Shown: positions 53,569 to 62,149, numbered from the stretch's first letter. The stretch is 64,000 nt of DNA from Lentzea kentuckyensis (GCF_002150765.1 NZ_MUYM01000046.1:1-64000), one strand, 5' to 3'. Program-made: numbers and translations. Notes: generated by a model not told the origin, from the sequence alone.

Positions 53569-54126
53569 GTGTCGGAGACCTTGCAGGCGACCGACGACGT
53601 GGAGGCGTCGTCGCCGGCTGAGGCCGAAGCCGAGGCCGAGCCGCAGTCGCAGAGCAAGACCGAGGACCTGCTCGTCCAGGAAGGCGACATCGCAGGTGAC
53701 TACCTCGAGCGCCTGCTGGACCTGCTCGACTACGACGGCGACATCGACCTGGACGTGGAAAGCGGTCGCGCCATCGTCAGCATCGACGGCGGCGAGGACC
53801 TGTCCAAACTGGTGGGCCCCCGAGGCAACGTCCTCGAATCGCTGCAGGAACTGACCCGCCTGGCCGTTCAGCAAGAAACGGGAGTCCGCTCCCGCCTGAT
53901 GCTGGACATCGCCCAGTGGCGAGCAGGCCGCCGAGCCGAACTGGCCGAAATGGGCCGCACCACCGCCGAAAAGGTCCTGGCCTCAGGCGAACGCGCCCGC
54001 CTGCACCCCATGACCCCCTTCGAACGCAAGGTGGTCCACGACGCCGTGGCCGCAGTGGCAGGCGTGCACAGCGAAAGCGAAGGCGAAGAGCCGCAGCGCC
54101 GGGTGATCATCTTCCCCAAGCCCTGA
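53569..54126 (+). CDS. khpB: Jag/KhpB RNA-binding protein
   Basis: A 185-residue protein with an acidic N terminus, a KH domain (about 45-110; KLVGPRGNVLESLQELTRL) and an R3H domain (about 120-180; ASGERARLHPMTPFERKVVHDAV). KhpB binds RNA and affects cell-wall growth and division in Gram-positive bacteria. The GTG at 53569 follows a gagaggag site by 6 bases. Followed by a strong hairpin. Confidence 0.93.
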   Translation: MSETLQATDDVEASSPAEAEAEAEPQSQSKTEDLLVQEGDIAGDYLERLLDLLDYDGDIDLDVESGRAIVSIDGGEDLSKLVGPRGNVLESLQELTRLAVQQETGVRSRLMLDIAQWRAGRRAELAEMGRTTAEKVLASGERARLHPMTPFERKVVHDAVAAVAGVHSESEGEEPQRRVIIFPKP

Positions 54127-54140
54127 CGCCCTCCGCTCAC

Positions 54141-54178
54141 AACGGCCCCTGGTTCCCCGGGAACCAGGGGCCGTTTGC
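54141..54178 (+). terminator. Terminator after khpB
   Basis: A 17-bp perfect inverted repeat (54141-54157 with 54159-54175) with almost no spacer, so the hairpin must open a few pairs at the tip; followed by ttt. It lies 15 bases after the khpB stop. Confidence 0.85.
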
Positions 54179-54541
54179 TGTCCGGACCACCGAGCGGGCC
54201 GGTGGCGACAAGTCGACAAGGCGTGATGTGTCCTCGCTCGCCCCGCACCACCCGGCGGTGGAGGGCAAGCACCCGCCGTGGCAATGCCGGGCAGGCTTGC
54301 GCAGGAGTCCCCCCGTGATTTCGCGTCCCCCGCGGCCCAACGTACTCATCGGGTCTGACAGTCCGGGGCGATGCGGCGATGGGTACGTCCCGTGTGATGC
54401 CGCGCTGGGTGACAAGCGGTGGGGTTGGCATGGAGCGTGCCCCGCAGAGTGCCAACGCGACCACCCGAGCAAGGTGACTCGTCTGGAACGCGATCAGCGC
54501 TCCGCAAGATCACCACCTACTCAGAAGCCCCACCACCCGAC
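54179..54541. other. Gene-free stretch before parS cluster
   Basis: About 360 bases with several overlapping open frames but none with a convincing ribosome site or protein-like sequence. No hairpin, promoter or RNA motif stood out. Confidence 0.4.
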
Positions 54542-54748
54542 TCACGGTTTCACGTGAAACCGCCCCTCCCGCCACCCAGCCAACCACTGCTCCTGCTCCC
54601 CCGTGTCCGGCACTGGAAACCCCCGAGCCTCCGAAATCACCCGCCAAGCCTCCCCAGGCGAAACCCCATCCACCAGATCGCACTCCACCCGTTCAGCGTC
54701 AGTCTGAGCGGGCACCAGCACATCGACCCCAAGCCGACGCCCCCGCAC
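54542..54748 (-). CDS. Possible small protein ending in a parS site
   Basis: A 68-residue frame starting at a GTG (54748) that reads like a real protein (LVPAQTDAERVECDLVDGVS, then GEAWRVISEARGFPVPDT). Its last codons, RFHVKP, are written by the parS palindrome at 54546-54561. The frame stays open upstream to about 54877 without a start codon. No family recognised. It may be a genuine small gene or a remnant. Confidence 0.45.
   Translation of the reverse strand: MRGRRLGVDVLVPAQTDAERVECDLVDGVSPGEAWRVISEARGFPVPDTGEQEQWLAGWREGRFHVKP
54546..54561. promoter_or_regulatory. parS site 1
   Basis: ggtttcacgtgaaacc, containing the perfect 14-base actinobacterial parS core gtttcacgtgaaac and extended to an 18-base palindrome with flanking c/g. 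Site for ParB nucleation. Confidence 0.9.
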
Positions 54749-54863
54749 CTTCGTCCAACAACAACCCCGCCAGCTGGATGAGCCATCGTCAAAACCAGGC
54801 CGGCGCCGGCCGATGGATGCGGATGAGTGACCGTGTAGATGGTCGGAGGCAACTTTCCCCCAA

Positions 54864-54877
54864 GTTTCACGTGAAAC
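54864..54877. promoter_or_regulatory. parS site 2
   Basis: Perfect gtttcacgtgaaac in the gap upstream of rsmG. Confidence 0.9.
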
Positions 54878-54976
54878 GGCGCTCAGGATTTGGCGGAGCG
54901 CATGGTCGATCCGTCATGATGGTCCCCTGGCATTCGCCAGCTTTTCCACCGGCCGCCGGAACGTCGCCGCCGCGTG

Positions 54977-54990
54977 GTTTCACGTGAAAC
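54977..54990. promoter_or_regulatory. parS site 3
   Basis: Perfect gtttcacgtgaaac 18 bases before the rsmG ATG. An in-frame GTG within it could also serve as an rsmG start. Confidence 0.9.
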
Positions 54991-55007
54991 GCTCACGGAC
55001 GGAGAAC

Positions 55008-55655
55008 ATGGCCGGGGAGTTGCCCGACAACGCGAAGCTCGTCTTCGGTGAGCACGTTGACCGTGCCGCCGAGTTCGTCAGGTTGCTGACGGAGCATGGC
55101 GTCGAGCGCGGACTTATTGGTCCTCGTGAGGTCGACAAGATTTGGGAACGGCACGTGCTCAACTCGGCGGTGATCGAGGAGCTGTTCCAACAGAACGAGC
55201 GCGTTGTGGACGTGGGGTCGGGAGCTGGGTTGCCGGGCGTGCCCCTGGCGATCGTGCGACCGGACCTGAGGATCACGCTGCTGGAGCCGATGGCGCGCCG
55301 CATCGCGTGGCTCGAAGAGGTGAAGGAGCGGCTGAGTCTCGACAACGTCACCGTCCTCCGCGGGCGTGCGGAGGAGGGGCCGATCAGGGCTCAGCTGAAG
55401 AACTGCGATGTGGCCACGGCGAGGGCCGTGGCGCCGCTGGAGAAGCTAGCGAAGTGGTGCCTGCCTCTGCTCAAGGGCGGTGGGCGGATGGTCGCGCTCA
55501 AGGGCGAGCGCGCGCAGGAAGAGTTGGACCGCGACGGGACCTCAGTGCTCAAGGCCGGGGGCGCCAACCCGAGGGTCGTCGTCGTGGGAGCGGATCTACT
55601 CGAGGTGCCTACGACAGTGCTGATCGTCGAGCGCCAGACGCGGAGGGATCGGTGA
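55008..55655 (+). CDS. rsmG: 16S rRNA G527 methyltransferase RsmG
   Basis: A 215-residue SAM-dependent methyltransferase. SAM motif VVDVGSGAGLPGVPLAI, then LLEPMARRIAWLEEV and ATARAVAPLEKLAKW. It methylates N7 of G527 in 16S rRNA; its loss gives low-level streptomycin resistance. ATG at 55008 has a ggag site; a GTG at 54984 inside parS site 3 is the alternative. Its stop overlaps the parA start (GTGA). Confidence 0.95.
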   Translation: MAGELPDNAKLVFGEHVDRAAEFVRLLTEHGVERGLIGPREVDKIWERHVLNSAVIEELFQQNERVVDVGSGAGLPGVPLAIVRPDLRITLLEPMARRIAWLEEVKERLSLDNVTVLRGRAEEGPIRAQLKNCDVATARAVAPLEKLAKWCLPLLKGGGRMVALKGERAQEELDRDGTSVLKAGGANPRVVVVGADLLEVPTTVLIVERQTRRDR

Positions 55656-56626
55656 GCGTGTACCCGGAGTTTCAGGCAGCCGATGTTCCACGTGAAACGA
55701 AGCCCTCCAAACCCCAAGCCAAGCCGACCAACAACGGAGATGACAGCGCCGTGGTGTGGACCCCGATTGCAGAAGAGGCGGCTCGTGCGGCAAGCGTGCT
55801 GCACCCCGACGAGTCGTTGCTCCCCCGGCCTACCCGCCGCCGGGTGATCACCGTCGCCAACCAGAAGGGCGGCGTGGGCAAGACGACGAGCACGGTGAAC
55901 CTCGCCGCGGCGCTCGCGATTCACGGGCTCAAGGTGCTCGTGATCGACCTCGACCCGCAGGGGAACGCCAGCACGGCGCTCGCGGTCGAGCACCGCAGTG
56001 GCACCCCGAGTGTCTACGAGGTGCTCATCGGCGAGATCTCCATCGCGGAGGCCGCTCAGGTCAGCCCAACGTCGCCGAACCTGTTCTGCGTTCCCGCGAC
56101 GATCGACCTCGCCGGCGCCGAGATCGAGCTCGTTTCGATGGTGGCCCGCGAGTCGCGACTCAAGGAAGCGCTCAGCCCGGAGGCGCTTGACCAGCTGCAG
56201 CCCGACTACGTCTTCATCGACTGCCCGCCGAGCCTCGGCCTGCTGACCGTCAACGCGATGGTCGCGGCCCAGGAGGTGCTCATCCCGATCCAGTGCGAGT
56301 ACTACGCGCTGGAGGGGCTGAGCCAGCTGCTGCGCAACATCGAGCTCGTGCAGCAGCACCTGAACCCGGACCTCGCGATCTCGACGATCCTCCTCACGAT
56401 GTACGACGGCCGCACGAAGCTCGCGGACCAGGTGACCAGCGAGGTGCGTGGCCACTTCGGCGACGTTGCCCTCAAGACGGTGATTCCGCGCAGCGTGAAG
56501 GTCTCCGAGGCACCAGGATTCGGTCAGACGGTGTTGACGTACGACCCGGGCTCGCGCGGGTCGATGAGCTACCTCGACGCCGCGAAGGAGATCGCGATCC
56601 GCGGGGCCAAGGAGGAGGGCGCATGA
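55652..56626 (+). CDS. parA: Chromosome-partitioning ATPase ParA
   Basis: A 324-residue ParA/Soj ATPase. Deviant Walker A KGGVGKTTSTVNL follows a variable 70-residue N terminus; IDLDPQGNAS and VFIDCPPSLG are the other motifs. ParA gradients move ParB-parS complexes. The GTG at 55652 is set by the overlap with rsmG. Codons 12-16 (VPRET) contain a parS-like site at 55685. Coupled to parB by ATGA. Confidence 0.96.
   Translation: MSVYPEFQAADVPRETKPSKPQAKPTNNGDDSAVVWTPIAEEAARAASVLHPDESLLPRPTRRRVITVANQKGGVGKTTSTVNLAAALAIHGLKVLVIDLDPQGNASTALAVEHRSGTPSVYEVLIGEISIAEAAQVSPTSPNLFCVPATIDLAGAEIELVSMVARESRLKEALSPEALDQLQPDYVFIDCPPSLGLLTVNAMVAAQEVLIPIQCEYYALEGLSQLLRNIELVQQHLNPDLAISTILLTMYDGRTKLADQVTSEVRGHFGDVALKTVIPRSVKVSEAPGFGQTVLTYDPGSRGSMSYLDAAKEIAIRGAKEEGA
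55685..55698. promoter_or_regulatory. parS variant inside parA
   Basis: gttccacgtgaaac, one base from the perfect core and equal to a form known to work as parS in Bacillus. It lies in the variable N-terminal coding region of parA. Confidence 0.75.
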
Positions 56627-57591
56627 CGGAGCAGCGCAAGGGCGGACTCGGGCGCGGCCTGGCCGCGTTGATCCCGCAGGGCCCTCCGCCTGGTGCGCCC
56701 AGCACCATCCGGCCCGCCGCGGCCGGGAACGGGAACGGGGCAGCGGCGAAGGCTCAGCCGGCCGGTGAGGTCGCGGGGGCGGTGTACCGGGAGGTGCCGG
56801 TCACCGCGATCAAGACCAACCCCAAGCAGCCGCGCCAGGTGTTCGACCCGGACGCGATCAACGAGCTCTCGTTCTCCATCAAGGAGTTCGGGCTCATGCA
56901 ACCGATCGTGGTTCGCGAGCTCACCGCCGACACCTACGAGCTCGTCATGGGCGAACGCCGGTGGCGGGCGACCCAGCAGGCCGGGCTCAAGACCATCCCG
57001 GCGATCGTGCGGCAGACCGCCGACGACGTGATGCTGCGCGACGCGCTGCTGGAGAACATCCACCGCGTTCAGCTCAACCCGCTCGAAGAGGCGGCGGCCT
57101 ACCAGCAGCTGCTGGAGGAGTTCGGTGTCACGCACGAGGAGCTCGCGGACCGCATCGGCCGCAGCCGCCCCGTCGTCACGAACACCATCCGGCTGCTGAA
57201 GCTCCCCCTCCCCGTCCAACGACGGGTGGCGGCGGGTGTTCTCAGCGCGGGTCACGCACGGGCGTTGCTCGGTCTCGACGACGCCGGTACGCAGGAAGAC
57301 CTCGCGGCGCGGATCGTCGCCGAGGGCATGTCGGTCCGCGCGACCGAAGAAGCGGTGACGATCGCCAAGAACGAGAAGCCCAAAAAAGAGAAGGCCGCAC
57401 CGCGCAAGCAGATGCACGCGCCCGGTCTGCAGGAGCTCGCCGAACGCCTCTCGGACAACTTCGACACCCGCGTGAAGGTCGAACTCGGGCAGCGAAAAGG
57501 CCGGATCGTCGTCGAATTCGGGTCAGTTGATGATCTTGAACGCATCATCGGCATGATGAGCCCAGAAACGACAATTCGGACATCGGAGTAG
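56623..57591 (+). CDS. parB: Chromosome-partitioning CTPase ParB
   Basis: A 322-residue ParB/Spo0J protein. N-terminal GGLGRGLAALIP contacts ParA; the CTP-binding domain has GERRWRA; the helix-turn-helix region (HEELADRIGRSRPVVTNTIR) binds parS; the C-terminal 60 residues dimerise. Coupled to parA by ATGA. Followed by a hairpin at 57632. Confidence 0.97.
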   Translation: MTEQRKGGLGRGLAALIPQGPPPGAPSTIRPAAAGNGNGAAAKAQPAGEVAGAVYREVPVTAIKTNPKQPRQVFDPDAINELSFSIKEFGLMQPIVVRELTADTYELVMGERRWRATQQAGLKTIPAIVRQTADDVMLRDALLENIHRVQLNPLEEAAAYQQLLEEFGVTHEELADRIGRSRPVVTNTIRLLKLPLPVQRRVAAGVLSAGHARALLGLDDAGTQEDLAARIVAEGMSVRATEEAVTIAKNEKPKKEKAAPRKQMHAPGLQELAERLSDNFDTRVKVELGQRKGRIVVEFGSVDDLERIIGMMSPETTIRTSE

Positions 57592-57631
57592 GCCTATAGG
57601 ATCACCCACGGGCCTTATGTCACGGTGACGA

Positions 57632-57665
57632 TGACGCCCCGCATCCAAAAGGATACGGGGCGTCA
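57632..57665 (+). terminator. Hairpin after parB
   Basis: A stem of 14 pairs with one mismatch (57632-57646 with 57651-57665, loop aaaa), 40 bases after the parB stop and before a convergent gene. No strong T-run. Confidence 0.7.
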
Positions 57666-57679
57666 CCTATGAACAGAGA

Positions 57680-58624
57680 TCAACGGGCGACAGCGCGCTC
57701 GATCAAACCGGCGTAAATCTCGCCCAACGACTCCCCCGCCGCCTCGACGGCCATCGGCAGAAGCGACGTCTCGGTCAGGCCCGGCGACACGTTCACTTCG
57801 AGGAAGTAGACGGAGCCGTCCTCGGCCACCACCGCGTCGGTCCGCGAGACGTCCCGCAGCCCGAGCAACCGGTGCGCCGCCACCGCCAGCTCGCCGACCG
57901 CCTTGGCGGCAGTCGCGTCCAGCCGAGCCGGCGAGTGGAAGTCGGTCAGCCCCGCGGTGTACCGAGCCGTGTAGTCGTACACGCCACTCTCCGGAACGAT
58001 CTCGACCGCCGGCAGCGCCGTCGGGCCGTCCGGACCGTCGACCACCGTCACAGCCACCTCCACCCCGGAGATGAACTGCTCGGCCAGCACGGTGTCGCCG
58101 TACGCCAGGCACCCGACCATCGCCGCGGGCAGATCGGCAGCGTCCCGGACCACGTGCGCGCCCAGCGCCGAGCCGCCCTGGTCCGGCTTCAGCATCAACG
58201 GCAGCCCCAGCGTCGAGACCATCGCGTCGAGCACCGGCTTGGCACCCAGCTCGCGGAACGTCGCGTGCGGCAGGACGACCCACTCCGGCGTCAGCAGCCC
58301 GGCACGGGCCAGCTCAGCCTTCGCGGTCGGCTTGTCCCACGCCCGGCGGCACGCCCGCGAGTCGGTGCCCACGTACGGCACCCCGAACATTTCGAGGATC
58401 GCCTGCACCGAACCGTTCTCGCCCTCACCGCCGTGCAGCGCGACGACAACGGCATCCGGGCGGTGATCACGAAGACGCGTCAGCAACGAGGCGTCGGCGT
58501 CCCACTCCTCCACCGTCACGCCCGCCGACCGCAGGGCCGCCGACAACCGGCGACCCGAGCGGATCGAGACCTCACGTTCGTGGGAGAGCCCACCGGACAG
58601 CACAGCGACCATGCGGTCAGCCAC
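57680..58624 (-). CDS. D-alanine-D-alanine ligase-like ATP-grasp enzyme
   Basis: A 314-residue ATP-grasp ligase. MVAVLSGGLSHEREVSIRSG and LHGGEGENGSVQAILE are the substrate loops, KPDQGGSALG the ATP-grasp loop, and FLEVNVSPGLTETSLLP the metal-binding end. It likely joins two D-amino acids for peptidoglycan; a second copy beside parB is common in actinobacteria, so it may not be the main Ddl. The GTG at 58624 follows a ggag site; ATG 58612 is the alternative. Sits 17 bases after the aminotransferase gene. Confidence 0.85.
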   Translation of the reverse strand: MADRMVAVLSGGLSHEREVSIRSGRRLSAALRSAGVTVEEWDADASLLTRLRDHRPDAVVVALHGGEGENGSVQAILEMFGVPYVGTDSRACRRAWDKPTAKAELARAGLLTPEWVVLPHATFRELGAKPVLDAMVSTLGLPLMLKPDQGGSALGAHVVRDAADLPAAMVGCLAYGDTVLAEQFISGVEVAVTVVDGPDGPTALPAVEIVPESGVYDYTARYTAGLTDFHSPARLDATAAKAVGELAVAAHRLLGLRDVSRTDAVVAEDGSVYFLEVNVSPGLTETSLLPMAVEAAGESLGEIYAGLIERAVAR

Positions 58625-58640
58625 AGCAAAACTCCAAAGA

Positions 58641-59957
58641 TCAGGCGGTGTCGGGCGACGGGGTCTGCGGCCCGGACAGCTGACGGCCAGGGGTCGCCCC
58701 GAAGGTCGCGTGCAGCTGCATCTCGTCCTCGATGACGTTCGCCAGGCGGCGGACGCCCTCACGGATGCGCTCAGGGGTCGGGTAGCAGTACGAGATCCGC
58801 AACTGGCGGGAGCCGAAGCCGTCCGCGTAGAACCCGGTGCCGGACGCGTACGCCACACGGGCTGTCACGGCTCGGGGCAGCATCGCCTTCGTGTCGATGC
58901 CCTCGGGCACCGTCACCCAGACGTAGAAGCCGCCGTTCGGAATGTTCCACGTGGAACCTTGCGGCATGTGCTGTTCCAGAGCGGAGACAGCGGCATCGCG
59001 GCGCTCCCGGTACGCCTCGCGGTAGGTCTTGATCTGACCCTTCCAGTCCTGGGTCGAGAGGTACCGCGACACGATCATCTGGTTCAGCGTCGGCGGGCAC
59101 AGGGTGGCCGACTCGGCCGCCAGCACCAGCTTCTCGCGCACCGCGTGCGGCGCCAGCACCCAGCCGACCCGCAGGCCGGCGGCGAAGGTCTTCGAGAACG
59201 ACCCGAGGTACACCACGTTGTCCGGGTCCATGGACCGCAGCGCCGGGTACGTCTGGCCGTCGAACCCGAGCAGCCCGTACGGGTTGTCCTCCACGACCAG
59301 CACGCCGTACGAGCGGCAGATCTCCAGGATCTCGGCCCGCCGCGACACCGCCAGCGTCACGCCGGCCGGGTTGTGGAAGTTCGGGATCGTGTAGAGGAAC
59401 TTGACCCGCTGGCCAGCCCTACGGCAAGCCTCCAGCGCCTCTCGCAGCAACGACGGCACGAGCCCGTCAGCGTCCATCGCGACGTGCACGACCTGCGCCT
59501 GGTACGCGGTGAACGAGCCCAACGCACCGACGTACGACGGCCCCTCGGCGATCACCACGTCGCCGGGGTCGCAGAAGATCCGGGTGACCATGTCGAGGCC
59601 CATCTGCGAGCCGACGGTCACCACCACGTCGTCCGGGTGGCCGTTGATGCCTTCGAGCGCCATGACGTCGCAGATCTGCTCGCGCAGCAACGGAACACCG
59701 TGCGCCGAGCCGTACTGCAGCGCCACCAGGCCTTCCGAGGCGACCAGATCACCGATCTCGGCAGACAGCGATTCCAGCGGCAGAGCGGCCAGGTGCGGCA
59801 TGCCGCCGGCCAGCGATACGACCTCTGGGCGGGACGCGACTGCGAAAAGTGCCCGGATCTCCGATGCCGTCATCCCTGCCGTGCGCGCTGCGTAGCGGCG
59901 GAGGTGGGGGTCAAGGCTTCTGGGGCCCTGCTTGGCGGGCTGTCCGGGCACAGTCAT
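58641..59957 (-). CDS. Fold-type I PLP aminotransferase
   Basis: A 438-residue class I/II aminotransferase. The PLP lysine is in YLGSFSKTFAAGLRVGW; YTIPNFHNPAG and VVEDNPYGLL are the cofactor contacts. It resembles 2-aminoadipate or aromatic aminotransferases and MocR catalytic domains but lacks a DNA-binding domain. Codons for GSTWNIP contain a parS-like palindrome at 58944. Co-directional with the ligase-like gene 17 bases downstream, suggesting a shared amino-acid or D-amino-acid function (inference). Confidence 0.9.
   Translation of the reverse strand: MTVPGQPAKQGPRSLDPHLRRYAARTAGMTASEIRALFAVASRPEVVSLAGGMPHLAALPLESLSAEIGDLVASEGLVALQYGSAHGVPLLREQICDVMALEGINGHPDDVVVTVGSQMGLDMVTRIFCDPGDVVIAEGPSYVGALGSFTAYQAQVVHVAMDADGLVPSLLREALEACRRAGQRVKFLYTIPNFHNPAGVTLAVSRRAEILEICRSYGVLVVEDNPYGLLGFDGQTYPALRSMDPDNVVYLGSFSKTFAAGLRVGWVLAPHAVREKLVLAAESATLCPPTLNQMIVSRYLSTQDWKGQIKTYREAYRERRDAAVSALEQHMPQGSTWNIPNGGFYVWVTVPEGIDTKAMLPRAVTARVAYASGTGFYADGFGSRQLRISYCYPTPERIREGVRRLANVIEDEMQLHATFGATPGRQLSGPQTPSPDTA
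58944..58957. promoter_or_regulatory. Symmetric parS variant in aminotransferase gene
   Basis: gttccacgtggaac, a perfect palindrome differing from the parS core by the same change in both arms. In the coding sequence of the aminotransferase, 3.3 kb from the parA copy. Confidence 0.6.
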
Positions 59958-60091
59958 GTGGGACTCCTGATCAGGAATTGTCCCGAGCGAGTGTAACCGT
60001 CATCCCGTTCAGGGCACGCGCCTTCCGGGTTCCGTCACATTCGCCTACCCTCGTATGGGTTCACTGTGTGTGCCAAGGGGTGGAGGTCGGG

Positions 60092-60724
60092 GTGTCGCGA
60101 CGCGTTGTGGGCGTCACGCTGGACAACCTGGAACATCTGTCCAAGCACAGCAGGACGTGCGTCTTCTGGGAACTTGCCCCTCACCTGCGCGAACAGGCTG
60201 AGGAGTACGGCGACACGGAGTTCGAGAAGGAAGCCTGGGTCTCCAGTGTCCTGCTCGAATGGGGTTCGTGCGGTCGCCTGATCTACTGCGACGGCATTCC
60301 CGCAGGTTCGGTGTTCTACGCACCTCCGGCCGCCGTTCCGCGCAGTGCCGCCTTCCCCACGTCCCCGGTCAGCCCGGACGCGGTCCTCATGACGTCTCTG
60401 GACGTCCTCCCGGAGTTCCGAGGGGGAGGACTCGCGCGCGTGCTCGTTCAGGCCGTGGCGAAGGATCTGACGCGTCGTGGCGTGAAGGCCATCGAGGCGT
60501 TCGGCGACATGCGCCCGGACGACGAAGAGCCCAGTTGCGTCACGCCGGCGGAGTTCCTCACCAGCGTTGGCTTCAAGACCGTGCGGCCGCACCCGCGCTG
60601 GCCCCGGTTGCGTCTGGAGCTGCGCAGCGCCATCACGTGGAAGGAAGACGTCGAGGCCGCTCTCGAACGTCTCCTCAACAGCGTCACCGTCTCGACGGCG
60701 GAACCGAGCTTCCGTCCCGTCTGA
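60092..60724 (+). CDS. GNAT family N-acetyltransferase
   Basis: A 210-residue acetyltransferase. The acetyl-CoA motif is TSLDVLPEFRGGGLARVLVQ (about 107-126). The N-terminal VVGVTLDNLEHLSKHSRTC is typical of the actinobacterial protein near parB and cwlM. It transfers acetyl groups to an unknown amine. The GTG at 60092 follows a ggagg site by 5 bases. Ends 4 bases before a 24-bp palindrome. Confidence 0.85.
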   Translation: MSRRVVGVTLDNLEHLSKHSRTCVFWELAPHLREQAEEYGDTEFEKEAWVSSVLLEWGSCGRLIYCDGIPAGSVFYAPPAAVPRSAAFPTSPVSPDAVLMTSLDVLPEFRGGGLARVLVQAVAKDLTRRGVKAIEAFGDMRPDDEEPSCVTPAEFLTSVGFKTVRPHPRWPRLRLELRSAITWKEDVEAALERLLNSVTVSTAEPSFRPV

Positions 60725-60727
60725 CAA

Positions 60728-60780
60728 GTAACGCGGGGGCCCCACGTTTCCTCCAGGGAAACGTGGGGCCCCCGCGTTAC
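60728..60780. repeat. Perfect 24-bp palindromic terminator-like element
   Basis: Arms 60728-60751 and 60757-60780 are exact reverse complements with a 5-base loop. The core acgcgggggcccc is a variant of the acgcggggacccc element at 18218 and 49661. It fills the gap between converging GNAT and cwlM genes and probably ends both transcripts. Confidence 0.85.
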
Positions 60781-60790
60781 GTCTGAAACG

Positions 60791-61930
60791 TCAGCCCTTG
60801 GCCATCTCGTAGCGGAGAAGGTCGTTGAACGTGAAGGTGCCCGTCGGCTGGTCGTCCTTGCCGAGCAGGTAGAGACGCTTCACGGCGACGAGGATGCCCT
60901 CGGCCACGATGTCGCGGAAACCGGGCGTCGCCAGGCGTGCGCGGTCTTCAGCGTTCGTCAGGTAACCGACCTCGACGCGCACGGCCGTGCAGCGGGTGAG
61001 CCGCAGCAGGTCCCACGTCTTCGGGTGCGAACCGCAGTTCGACATCGACGTGCGGGCGGTGACCTCGCGCTGGATGAACCCGGCCAGCGCCTCACCCACG
61101 GTGGACGACGTGCCGTTGCCGGTGCCGTAGTGGAACGTCGCCACGCCCTGCGCGTTCGGCGACGAGTTGCCGTCGGCGTGCAACGACAGGATCAGATCGG
61201 CGCCGGCCTCGTTCGCGAACCGGGCGCGCTCCGCCTCGTCCGGGCAGTTGTCCGGCCCGCGTGTGAGCAACGCCTCCATGCCGGTGGCGGCCATCTTGCC
61301 TTCCAGCCGGCGGGCGAGGTCCAGCATCAGGTCGGCCTCGGAGACGCCGTCCACCACCACACCGCGGTCCTGGCCGCCGTGTCCGGGGTCGATGACGATG
61401 CGCTTGCCGGACAGGCGCGAACCGGCACCGCGGAGCCGCTCCTGCTCGCGCAGCAGCTGCGGACGGCCACCGCGGACCTTGGGCTGGAGCTGGCGCAGCG
61501 CGCGCACGGTGTCCGGGCCGCACATGCCGTCCACGATCAGGCCGTAGTCGCGCTGGAAGTTCTTCAGGGCCTGCTCGGTCTGCTGACCGAACACGCCGTT
61601 GGCGCGGCCGGCGTCGTAACCGAGCTCCAGCAGGCGTTCCTGGAGCATCAGCACGTCGTCGCCGGTGGTCGGCTGCGACATCAGGAACGCGAGCGGGCGG
61701 TCGCCGAGTGAGAACGTCGCGTCGCGCAGCGCGCGGTAGGTCGCCGGGCCGACGATGCCATCGATGATCAGCCCCCGCTGCTGCTGGAACGCGCGCACGG
61801 CGTGCTCGACCTGCTGGTCGAACACCGGCGGCGCCTGGGGGTCGGCCGGCGGAAGCATCCCGAGCCTGGTCAGGGTCGACCGGATCTCGGCAACATCACT
61901 TCCGACGTCCCCGCGGCGGAGCAGCTGCAT
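60791..61930 (-). CDS. cwlM: CwlM, amidase-fold regulator of peptidoglycan synthesis
   Basis: A 379-residue cytosolic protein with two peptidoglycan-binding repeats (about 1-70 and 85-148) and an amidase_3 domain (about 175-352). Zinc-type residues H184, E198, H251 and the catalytic glutamate E320 are all present. No signal peptide: in mycobacteria CwlM stays inside, is phosphorylated by PknB near its C terminus and activates MurA. The tail here has threonines at 363, 365 and 367 (TGTFTFNDLL), a plausible target. Possible remaining hydrolase activity is not excluded. Confidence 0.93.
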   Translation of the reverse strand: MQLLRRGDVGSDVAEIRSTLTRLGMLPPADPQAPPVFDQQVEHAVRAFQQQRGLIIDGIVGPATYRALRDATFSLGDRPLAFLMSQPTTGDDVLMLQERLLELGYDAGRANGVFGQQTEQALKNFQRDYGLIVDGMCGPDTVRALRQLQPKVRGGRPQLLREQERLRGAGSRLSGKRIVIDPGHGGQDRGVVVDGVSEADLMLDLARRLEGKMAATGMEALLTRGPDNCPDEAERARFANEAGADLILSLHADGNSSPNAQGVATFHYGTGNGTSSTVGEALAGFIQREVTARTSMSNCGSHPKTWDLLRLTRCTAVRVEVGYLTNAEDRARLATPGFRDIVAEGILVAVKRLYLLGKDDQPTGTFTFNDLLRYEMAKG

Positions 61931-62066
61931 GCACCCTCGCTCGACTATGGCGCCGAACCTGGTCGGCGCGTCAGTTGGGAAGCCCTCATTGTGCCCTGCT
62001 GCGCTCAGTGATCGATGCAGGGCTACTCACAGTCGTACCGAGATCACGTTCCCGGTACCCAAAACG

Positions 62067-62109
62067 AACGTGACCCGCTCGTCTTATCGATAGACGGGCG
62101 GGTCACGTT
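62067..62109 (-). terminator. Terminator after trxA
   Basis: An 18-bp stem with one wobble (62067-62084 with 62092-62109); on the minus strand it is followed by cgttttggg. It separates trxA from cwlM. Confidence 0.85.
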
Positions 62110-62149
62110 GCGCGTTGCAAAAGACTTCTTAGCCCATGCAACTTTTTTC

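Noticed and set aside
53868..54464. 198-residue minus frame over the end of khpB
   Set aside because: Overlaps the conserved R3H domain and a terminator; composition is that of a shadow.
54419..54781. 120-residue plus frame before rsmG
   Set aside because: Pro/His-rich translation with no family look; the minus-strand frame at 54542 is more protein-like.
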